Shown here one piece after another: positions 1-5,980 of a DNA stretch of 5,980 nt (position 1 is the first letter of the stretch; each line of letters starts with the position of its first letter). The translations under genes were made by a program, and so were the position numbers. The stretch is from an uncultured Clostridia bacterium. GTDB lineage: Bacteria; Bacillota; Clostridia; Oscillospirales; Oscillospiraceae. The notes beneath the pieces were generated by a model. That model was not told the DNA's origin. It did not search any database and was given only the letters and a program-made list of their open reading frames with translations. The stretch is taken from assembly GCA_937894515.1 (NCBI GenBank), contig CALCRH010000089.1, positions 1 to 5,980 of the forward strand, written 5' to 3'.

Positions 1-3000
1 TTCATCTGCGGGAAGATACTTCGGTCTGCCGTCCTCATCACTGGTGTGCATGGGGTTCAGGAAGATAACGCCTTTCAGGTCCTCAAAGAGTTCCTGTTCG
101 GTCTTTCCGGTAAGCTGTGACATATACGGCATATCTATCTTTGCCTTTTCAGCAAGGGACAGAGCGTATGCCTCCGATGCGGTATCCACCGCAAGGACCG
201 TTACTTTCTGCTTGATCGTCCGCTTGGTGAACATATCTGCTTTTCGGACAAAGTTTCCTTCATCGTCAAGCACTTCCAGAGAAGAAAGCAGGCAGTAGGA
301 ACTGTCGGAGCTGAACGCGGAGTTGTTGGCTCTCGCATTTATCATGCCGTACTTCTTACTGAAATCGTCATATAGACCATTGAGTTTTTCCTGTTCTGCC
401 CGAATATCGGCATCGGGATAGTCTTCGGTCTGATACTCAATCAGAGTTCTGACGCAATCACGAATAGCAATCATGCCTTTGATACGGCTCTCAGCAGTAG
501 CAGATACATCAACCGGATTCATACGGCTGTTCTCACGGTAGTAAATCTTACCGTCCACAACTGTGAAACTGAAATTGCGAACATCCGGATCAGCGGGGAT
601 AGAAAGGTCTTCATCTTCCGCTTCAAGATCGTCGATTTCATATTCGGTGATCTCCGCATGGATGTTTTGAATTGCATCCTGAAGAAGTTCTCCGAGATCT
701 GCGCCGTCATAAGCGATGCAGGCAGGCTCCATGCCGTGCGCTCCGCTGATAAGCTGCATATCACCCAGAATCATTTCAGGGTTATTCACGAAATAAGAAT
801 TCATCTTGACGCCGTTTTCATCGGTAGCAAGGTGTACCCATTCGGGTTCAATGTCAATCAGCCTATCACGCTTCTGGAGGAAGATAATATCCGAAGTGAC
901 CTCTGTACCGGCAGCAGCCTTAAAGGTATCATTCGGCAAGCGGATTGCTCCGAGAAGGTCGGCTCTCTGCGCGATATACTTACGGACAGCGGGGTTCTCC
1001 TTATCCATCGTTCCTTTTGAGCTGATAAACGCAACCACGCCTCCGGGTCTTACCTTATCGAGAGTGCGGGCAAAGAAATAGTCATGGATCAGGAAATTGT
1101 GCTTGTCGTATCGCTTGTCCGGAACCTTGAACTGACCGAAAGGCACATTTCCGACCGCCGCATCGAAGAAGCTGTCGGGAAGATTGGTTTCCTCAAAGCC
1201 CTGCACGGCAATACTGGAGTTCTGATAGAGTTGTCTTGCGATTCTCCCGGAAATGCTGTCGAGCTCAACACCGTAAAACTTTGCGGTGCTCATACTGTCG
1301 GGGACAAGTCCCATGAAGTTGCCGATACCGCAGGAAGGTTCAAGCACGTTTCCGGTTTTGAAGTTCATGTTTTCAAGTGCCTGATAAACGGCTTTGATAA
1401 CGACCGGAGGCGTATAGAACGCTGTCAGCGTGGATTCACGCGCAGATTCATACTCATCCTCCGTAAGCAGTTCTTTCAGTTCCAGATAGTGCGGATTGTC
1501 TTCTTTGAAGAAGTCCGACAAGCCGACCCAGCCGACATACTCGGACAGTACGTTCTGTTCGTAGGGCTGTGCCAGTCTGTGTTCGCTCTCCAGCTTTTTC
1601 AGAAGCTGAATGGCGCTCTTGTTGTGGTAAAACCTTTCAAGCGGTGTGCCTGCGCCGATGTCATCACGGTCAATCTTGAAGTTTGTGCGATACTCCGAAT
1701 GAATTTCGGGGTACAGAACATTCGGAGTGACCTTTCCTTTTTTTGCCGGTGCAGGAGGCGGGGCAAGGGAGACTGAACGGCTATCGATCTGTTCTTTCAG
1801 ATAGTTTTCCAGTTCAAAGATTTCTTCTCGCTGCCATCCGGCACTTTCTTCGACTTTCAGGAAATCTTCGGTCAGCGTATTAATGCCGTCTTTGCACTGA
1901 ATGAAATCAAGACTGCCGGGAAGCTCATTCGTATTCATCACGCCGAAGGCTTTCACCTTGTTGGTCGGCAAAGAGAAATACTCATTGATTGCCTTATCCC
2001 GTTCTGAGAAGGTCTTGATTTCCAGAGGAACCGCTTGCAGATCTTCCACCACATAGTAATGGTCGATATACGACTTGGAAATCAGCGGAGAATCCTCAAT
2101 GGAAAAGCCCTGAAGCGGTGGATCACACTCAGAAATGAAGTTGTAAGGTATAGTGCTGCCGTCAGCATTGCGATAGACCACAACACTCATAGGCGTGCCG
2201 TAGTAATTCTCGTCCTTAATATCTCTTTCAAAGCGTTCTGCATCCGTGTATTCGACTGTTTCTCCGACTTCACCGTTGGAGCCGAGATACTCGATCCTGC
2301 CAACCGGGGCAGGCGGGGTATCTATCGCTTTCGCGGTTGATACGATTCTTTTTACTTCCAGTTTCTCACCGGGTTCATGCGTGACTGCCACAACATCGTT
2401 GCCGGCGTCAAGGAGTCTTTGCGTGTACTGCTCCGTCACATGGATCGGGAAGCCGCACATCGGAGTGCTGATTGATTTATTGGTGAAGGTCTTACGGGTA
2501 AGCGTAAGTTCAAGAACGTCATGCGCGATCTGCGTATCACGCTCGCCGTAAATCTCGAAGAAATCTCCGACCTTATACATAACAATGGCATCGGGATTTT
2601 CTTTCTTGACCATTTCGTATTCGTCAAATTCCGACACAAAATGATCTCTGAACGCAACGCCGTTATGCTCGCAAAGCTCTGCAAAATCCCGAATCACTTC
2701 ATCGGGGATGCCGAGCACACTGCCGTCCTTTTCAAAGGCAAAGGCATCTTCCACAAGGAAGTTATAGAACTCTGCACCGTGCCACACGTTATCCATGGAG
2801 TCGGAAGCTACAAGCCCGTTTTCATCAAAGGTAAACTCCACATCGTCTATCTTGAGGTATCCGAGAACATCGTAAAGAATCTCGGTTTCTCTGTCATAAA
2901 CGGGGAGCTTTTCCGTTTCACGGAACACTCTGGTACCGTCAGCACCAAACTCTGCTTCATATCTGTCCGTCTCACGCTGCGCTTCGTGGTCTGTCTCAAA

Positions 3001-5484
3001 TGACAGAATATCCTCATGGATTTTCAGAAGGCTTTCGGGCGTGAACTCGATATAATCGCAGTCCATCTCATAGTCGTTTTCGGCTTCCATGAAAAACGGA
3101 GTATTGATGTCCGCAAGGAACTGATCCGACATTTCTTCAAGGTCATTCCGGAAAGCATTTGCGTTTTCGGGATGGTTTGCAATGTCATACTGTTCGATGA
3201 GTTCTTCAAAGACAGAGAAATCAAGATCACCGGAAACATACTGACCGCCTGCGGCTGCATCGGGATTGTAGTAGATCCAATGCACCTGGTCATTACCGCT
3301 ATCCAAAGAGATTCTCGTCTGAGTGTTGTCTACAACAGGAGCCTCCTCAACAATTTGCAGAAGCTTATCGTTCAGCGGATTTTCCTTTAGCCGGTTATCG
3401 AACTCCTCACGGGGCAAAGTCTTATTGAACAGTGGGAACTGCGTATCGAATAGGACGACCTCGTTTTCATCAAACGAAAGCACTTCATATTCCTGTGTTC
3501 CGAGATACACCGTGTCACCGAGTGAAAAGCGGTATTCCTTCTTCGGCTCAGGAGGCGGATTCAGTTCGTCATAGGTCGGCTCAAAGGGCTTTGCAATATC
3601 ACTGCTAAGTGATTCCAACATTGCTTCACAGCGTTCGGTAAGGTGGGTGTTATCAGCAATAATCTGATTCATCGCCTCACGCATCATCGGGAGGATAAAG
3701 TCACCCTCTGCGGTACGGTTGTGCATCTTCTTATCACCGACTCCGAAAGCGCCCCAACAGCCGGACAGATAGTAAAGGTTCAGTTTCTTATCTTCTTCGC
3801 CAAGCTGTTCTACAAAGTCGTTGTAGTCGCGGACGATAGAACGAAACTCATTGGAGATCGCCCAGCGAGCTTTTCTTGCTTCTTCCTGTGCGTGATACAC
3901 AGGATAATGCTCAATCTCTTTCTGACTAAGATAGCGACCGGCATCAATCAGCTCACCGATTCTTTTCTCAACCTTATTCCATTTGAGAAGCACTTCGGCA
4001 TCCGGCTGCATAATGCGGCCTCTGCTGATTTTGATGCCTTTCGGGTCGTGGCTCTCATCAAGGTTACGGTCTCCAACGGCAGGATAAGCACCGCCTACGC
4101 CGTATTCGTTTTTGAGGAAAGTGATGTTGTTCTCCGCTGATTCTTTTTTGAGATACTGTTCATAGATGCGGTATTTGCCGTCATACACACCGCTTCCGCG
4201 TGTCAGTACCGCATCAATATCCTCTTGAGAAATAGTAAAAGCGGAGGTTTTATCAGCCTCCGCTTCTGCTATGATTTCCTGCTGTTCTTCGACAGTCGGA
4301 AGATTTATGCGTAAATCAGGTCTCTCAGGACTACTTCCTCCGCCGAGTGACGGATCGAGTTCATCAGTCCGACCCATTTCATCTGATCTTCCGCCTTCAT
4401 CTGCTCGGTCACGCCGTTCAGGACTTTGAGCTGTTCTGTCAGCTTGTCCATCATCCGGTTCGCCTGTGCGTCCACTTCCTCCAGATGCCTGTTCAGCGTT
4501 CCGTCCAGCATCATCCCGGTGTAAATCCCGTCCTTGTGTTCGCGGAGGAAGGTTCGACGCAGCATTCCATATTTCCCAACTTTCGGGCTCTCCGGAGCTT
4601 CCAGATCGGGAATCAGGTAATCTCCCTGCATCGTGTAGGTCAGTTCCATGTTCATTGCTCCTTTCAGTATTATCGTTTCTGCTATTATGATACTCAGATG
4701 TCCGTCCATCCGCAAATGTGCGAATTTTCTGTTTCTCTTCTTTTTCAAGTTCTTTGACCGTCTCTCCGATTTCCTTAATGACCATCTCGGCAATGTCGCT
4801 GGTGGCAGAACCGAGAACGGAGATCACGGCATTGGTGTTGAAATCGAAGATGTGCTCGAAGTCCTCACGGGAGAAATACTCATGAGGATCATAGCCTGTA
4901 CGTGAAAGAGCCATAAAAGCGACGCTGCTTTTGAGCGTGTCTTTCAGCCATACCTCAAGGCTCGTATCGTCCAGATCTTCCAAAAAGCTGTCACCTTTGA
5001 CAGCGTTCAGATCGGAAAGGTAATCTGAAAGGTTATCATCAACTGCGTTCTTGGAAATCTCAATGAGAAGATGCGGGAAATCTATCGCTCCGTCAATCTC
5101 TCCGAAACTGTCCTGCAAGCTCTCCGATACTGCTTCTTCGTACTGCGGGCGCATCTGCCAAAGCGTGATCGTTATTCCGGCTCTGCTGTTGGTATCAGAT
5201 ATATCGAAAACATGGCGCAGCTTGTACGGAATATCTCTGTCCACAAGAAGCGCAATGCCTTTTGTTCCTTTGTTGACCCATCGACCGAGCCTGTTCCATG
5301 TTTCAATTTCCGCACACGCTGTTGCTTCCGGCTTCTGCGCATGGATGAGTAACTGCTCCTTAAAACTGTACTTGTAGTTGTTCGCGGCAGTCACGAGAAA
5401 GTCCGTGTACCGTTCCACATTAGAGGTAACATCCCTTGCAGTCTGGGACGCCATCTCCATTATGATTTTATATTTGCTCGGCAT
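1..5484 (-). CDS. Giant polyvalent protein: ArdC-like N-terminus, MutS-I module, N6-adenine DNA methyltransferase (C-terminus beyond window)
   Basis: One uninterrupted frame of 1828 codons; the 3' end lies outside the window. The ATG at 5484 follows AAGGAGG at a 7-base spacing. Visible layout by residue: about 9-125 resembles the ArdC N-terminal ssDNA-binding domain (YSFKEQLLIHAQ, then WNRLGRWVNKGTKGI); 126-276 is helical; 279-394 is a Gly/Arg/Asp-rich linker overprinted by tnpV; 428-520 is a module typical of these proteins (LTRGSGVYDGKYRIYEQ, FLKNEYGVGG, GIKISRG); 649-708 is beta-rich (LGDTVYLG, FPLFNK); 961-1050 is a MutS domain I; 1268-1576 is a gamma-class N6-adenine methyltransferase with FYTPP (1355), motif I NVLEPSCGIG (1379-1388), motif IV GNVPFG (1445-1450) and a KVRPGGVVAFIS strand. 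The end, PKYLPADE, matches the segment that precedes an SNF2 helicase in relatives. Family knowledge: such DarB-like fusions travel on conjugative elements and phages and are linked to antirestriction. That role is inferred here. The domain reading is firm for the methyltransferase and MutS-I and weaker for ArdC. Confidence 0.93.
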   Translation of the reverse strand, partial: MPSKYKIIMEMASQTARDVTSNVERYTDFLVTAANNYKYSFKEQLLIHAQKPEATACAEIETWNRLGRWVNKGTKGIALLVDRDIPYKLRHVFDISDTNSRAGITITLWQMRPQYEEAVSESLQDSFGEIDGAIDFPHLLIEISKNAVDDNLSDYLSDLNAVKGDSFLEDLDDTSLEVWLKDTLKSSVAFMALSRTGYDPHEYFSREDFEHIFDFNTNAVISVLGSATSDIAEMVIKEIGETVKELEKEEKQKIRTFADGRTSEYHNSRNDNTERSNEHGTDLHDAGRLPDSRSGSSGEPESWEIWNAASNLPPRTQGRDLHRDDAGRNAEQASGGSGRTGEPDDGQADRTAQSPERRDRADEGGRSDEMGRTDELDPSLGGGSSPERPDLRINLPTVEEQQEIIAEAEADKTSAFTISQEDIDAVLTRGSGVYDGKYRIYEQYLKKESAENNITFLKNEYGVGGAYPAVGDRNLDESHDPKGIKISRGRIMQPDAEVLLKWNKVEKRIGELIDAGRYLSQKEIEHYPVYHAQEEARKARWAISNEFRSIVRDYNDFVEQLGEEDKKLNLYYLSGCWGAFGVGDKKMHNRTAEGDFILPMMREAMNQIIADNTHLTERCEAMLESLSSDIAKPFEPTYDELNPPPEPKKEYRFSLGDTVYLGTQEYEVLSFDENEVVLFDTQFPLFNKTLPREEFDNRLKENPLNDKLLQIVEEAPVVDNTQTRISLDSGNDQVHWIYYNPDAAAGGQYVSGDLDFSVFEELIEQYDIANHPENANAFRNDLEEMSDQFLADINTPFFMEAENDYEMDCDYIEFTPESLLKIHEDILSFETDHEAQRETDRYEAEFGADGTRVFRETEKLPVYDRETEILYDVLGYLKIDDVEFTFDENGLVASDSMDNVWHGAEFYNFLVEDAFAFEKDGSVLGIPDEVIRDFAELCEHNGVAFRDHFVSEFDEYEMVKKENPDAIVMYKVGDFFEIYGERDTQIAHDVLELTLTRKTFTNKSISTPMCGFPIHVTEQYTQRLLDAGNDVVAVTHEPGEKLEVKRIVSTAKAIDTPPAPVGRIEYLGSNGEVGETVEYTDAERFERDIKDENYYGTPMSVVVYRNADGSTIPYNFISECDPPLQGFSIEDSPLISKSYIDHYYVVEDLQAVPLEIKTFSERDKAINEYFSLPTNKVKAFGVMNTNELPGSLDFIQCKDGINTLTEDFLKVEESAGWQREEIFELENYLKEQIDSRSVSLAPPPAPAKKGKVTPNVLYPEIHSEYRTNFKIDRDDIGAGTPLERFYHNKSAIQLLKKLESEHRLAQPYEQNVLSEYVGWVGLSDFFKEDNPHYLELKELLTEDEYESARESTLTAFYTPPVVIKAVYQALENMNFKTGNVLEPSCGIGNFMGLVPDSMSTAKFYGVELDSISGRIARQLYQNSSIAVQGFEETNLPDSFFDAAVGNVPFGQFKVPDKRYDKHNFLIHDYFFARTLDKVRPGGVVAFISSKGTMDKENPAVRKYIAQRADLLGAIRLPNDTFKAAAGTEVTSDIIFLQKRDRLIDIEPEWVHLATDENGVKMNSYFVNNPEMILGDMQLISGAHGMEPACIAYDGADLGELLQDAIQNIHAEITEYEIDDLEAEDEDLSIPADPDVRNFSFTVVDGKIYYRENSRMNPVDVSATAESRIKGMIAIRDCVRTLIEYQTEDYPDADIRAEQEKLNGLYDDFSKKYGMINARANNSAFSSDSSYCLLSSLEVLDDEGNFVRKADMFTKRTIKQKVTVLAVDTASEAYALSLAEKAKIDMPYMSQLTGKTEQELFEDLKGVIFLNPMHTSDEDGRPKYLPADE
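4305..4649 (-). CDS. tnpV: TnpV family protein, nested inside the giant gene in another frame
   Basis: A 114-residue protein that I recognise as TnpV of clostridial transposons and integrative elements. Signature stretches are LTYTMQGDYLIPDL at the start, GKYGMLRRTFLREHKDGIYTG in the middle (about residues 25-45), then a helical half with LNRHLEEVDAQANRMM, and GVTEQMKAEDQMKWVGLMNSI before the end LRDLIYA. The start is the ATG at 4649, eight bases after AAAGGAG. An ATG two codons upstream (4655) is too close to that site, and a TTG further up at 4793 has none. Length and both ends look complete. Codon use is that of a real gene (12 of 14 leucines are CTG). Despite the name it is not a transposase, and I know of no established biochemical role. 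It lies wholly within residues 279-394 of the giant protein, shifted by one base. An alternative is that only the giant frame is translated and this frame is a relic. Confidence 0.85.
   Translation of the reverse strand: MELTYTMQGDYLIPDLEAPESPKVGKYGMLRRTFLREHKDGIYTGMMLDGTLNRHLEEVDAQANRMMDKLTEQLKVLNGVTEQMKAEDQMKWVGLMNSIRHSAEEVVLRDLIYA
4658..4664 (-). promoter_or_regulatory. Internal ribosome binding site for tnpV
   Basis: AAAGGAG lies 8 bases before the ATG at 4649, inside the giant gene, where it spells the codons for Glu-Arg-Ser. It decides the tnpV start: the ATG at 4655 is only two bases away. Of the purine-rich stretches I checked inside the giant gene, it is the only one placed correctly before a start codon of a frame with a recognisable product. 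Confidence 0.75.
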
Positions 5485-5491
5485 GGGAGTT

Positions 5492-5498
5492 CCTCCTT
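5492..5498 (-). promoter_or_regulatory. Ribosome binding site of the giant gene, overlapping the upstream stop
   Basis: AAGGAGG, a near-perfect anti-16S match, lies 7 bases before the ATG at 5484. Its first two bases are the last two of the winged-helix gene's TAA stop, so termination and re-initiation happen at the same spot, consistent with translational coupling. A short self-complementary stretch, GGAG-GAA-CTCC (5486-5496), could form a 4-bp hairpin over the site. Confidence 0.85.
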
Positions 5499-5826
5499 AT
5501 CTTACTTTTATAGTGACCTCTATGGTCTGTTCATTCTCACCGAGAATCGAGGCAAACAAAAGCCCGGTTCTGGCGTTGGATACCTTCGTCACAAGCTCGT
5601 TGAGCCTGCATACGGTGTTGTTGATTTCTTTCTGATTGTCTGCGTAGTAGTAGCCCGACTCATCACTGCAAATAGGAAAGCCATCCTGTCGCAAAGAGCT
5701 GATCTTGCGGCGAATATTTCTTCCGTCAAGCATAAACAGCTTTTCAAGCTCCTTGCTGTGGATGGCATTTCCTTTGCCGATATGATTTTTCCGGAGATAC
5801 TCGCAGATGGCTTTCTTCTTATCCAT
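5497..5826 (-). CDS. Small winged-helix DNA-binding protein
   Basis: A complete 109-residue protein; ATG at 5826, five bases after AAGGAG. Residues 1-16 form a charged first helix (KKKAICEYLRKNH). Residues 24-45 (SKELEKLF, then GRNIRRKISSLR) read as a helix-turn-helix with a basic recognition helix. QDGFPICSDESGYYYA (47-62) looks like the beta-hairpin wing, typical of small winged-helix proteins that ride on clostridial mobile elements. A helical segment follows (64-88), then a short beta-strand tail (QTIEVTIKVR). There are no enzymatic motifs. It sits between an upstream gene 9 bases away and the giant gene 12 bases downstream, so it is probably co-translated with both. A role as operon regulator or DNA-binding partner of the giant protein is inference. 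The helix-turn-helix reading is fairly secure; the exact family is not. Confidence 0.88.
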   Translation of the reverse strand: MDKKKAICEYLRKNHIGKGNAIHSKELEKLFMLDGRNIRRKISSLRQDGFPICSDESGYYYADNQKEINNTVCRLNELVTKVSNARTGLLFASILGENEQTIEVTIKVR

Positions 5827-5831
5827 TGCTT

Positions 5832-5837
5832 CTCCTT
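5832..5837 (-). promoter_or_regulatory. Ribosome binding site of the winged-helix gene, overlapping the upstream stop
   Basis: AAGGAG lies 5 bases before the ATG at 5826 and shares two bases with the TAA stop (5836-5838) of the partial upstream gene. This is the same arrangement as at the next junction. Confidence 0.82.
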
Positions 5838-5980
5838 ATCTCGTAGGTTCGTGTTCTTTTTCCTTGTGAACCGCAGGCGGGTTCTTCTCCATATATTCCT
5901 TTACGGTCGCTACGGAGCCTTCATAGTTCCAGTCTTCTTCGGGATCAATATCGCGGTAAGCGTTATTGACTCGCTCACTT
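5836..5980 (-). CDS. C-terminal end of an unrecognised ICE protein (5' end outside window)
   Basis: The frame is open from the right edge of the window to a TAA at 5836-5838, giving the last 47 residues of a larger protein: SERVNNAYRDIDPEEDW, then NYEGSVATVKEYMEKNPP and a charged tail ending HEPTR. The segment is acidic then lysine-rich with no catalytic motif or membrane segment. Its stop codon forms part of the Shine-Dalgarno sequence of the winged-helix gene, and its frame is undisturbed, which argues that it is a real gene end. I do not recognise the family from this tail. Its position directly upstream of a polyvalent methylase gene suggests another accessory protein of the same element. 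Confidence 0.7.
   Translation of the reverse strand, partial: SERVNNAYRDIDPEEDWNYEGSVATVKEYMEKNPPAVHKEKEHEPTR

Noticed and set aside
1084..1776. Long open frame on the plus strand (230 codons), with similar ones at 2521-3003, 3016-3390 and 3643-4140.
   Set aside because: They lie opposite the giant gene in codon-aligned antisense register, where a stop needs a TTA, CTA or TCA codon on the sense strand. Those codons are rare in the giant gene, so long antisense frames arise by default. Their translations look like no known protein, and the minus strand carries recognisable domains throughout.
3301..3360. AGGAGGCTCCT-like inverted sequence inside the giant gene.
   Set aside because: It is too short to be a terminator, has no U-tract, and no start codon follows at a usable distance. 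It is explained by the Glu-Glu-Ala-Pro codons.
4347..4757. Plus-strand frame of 136 codons over tnpV.
   Set aside because: It is antisense to two overlapping minus-strand coding frames, has no ribosome site, and its product is not recognisable.
4650..4793. Upstream extension of tnpV to a TTG start at 4793.
   Set aside because: No ribosome site precedes the TTG, the extra 48 residues do not resemble TnpV, and a good AAAGGAG with ATG lies at the expected start of the family.
5130..5378. Internal AAGGAG-like stretch in the giant gene followed by an ATG in another frame (about 70 codons).
   Set aside because: The spacing to the ATG is too long (about 13 bases) and the product is an unpatterned Arg/Lys/Thr-rich shadow of the ArdC-like domain.

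Overview
The window looks like part of an integrative conjugative element (a Tn1549-like or related mobile element) from a gut-type clostridial Firmicute. The basis is the recognisable TnpV protein, a giant multidomain 'polyvalent' methylase protein of the kind these elements carry, strong AAGGAGG-type ribosome binding sites, tight same-strand gene packing and a balanced base composition. This placement comes from recalled family knowledge, not a search.

Everything supported lies on the minus strand and is read from high to low coordinates. At the right edge (5836-5980) is the C-terminal end of an unrecognised gene. Nine bases later comes a 109-residue winged-helix protein (5497-5826). Twelve bases after that begins one giant open frame (start at 5484) that stays open for 1828 codons and leaves the window at base 1. 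Both junctions have the same layout, with the upstream TAA stop forming part of the next gene's Shine-Dalgarno sequence (AGATAAGGAG), so the three genes read as one coupled operon. No intergenic stretch exceeds 12 bases, and I see no promoter, terminator, RNA gene, CRISPR array or insertion sequence.

The giant protein reads in order: an ArdC-like N-terminal domain, a helical region, a Gly/Arg/Asp-rich linker, several modules typical of ICE polyvalent proteins, a clear MutS domain I with its Phe-X-Glu mismatch-reading motif, and a complete N6-adenine DNA methyltransferase domain. The frame is still open at the window edge, where related proteins continue into an SNF2-type helicase. The likely role, by analogy with phage P1 DarB and ArdC proteins, is protecting or processing element DNA as it enters a new cell.

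The most striking feature is that a complete tnpV gene (4305-4649) lies wholly inside the giant gene, on the same strand in another frame, with its own ribosome binding site. The 115 codons it shares encode the low-complexity linker of the giant protein. This is same-strand overprinting of two apparently real proteins.
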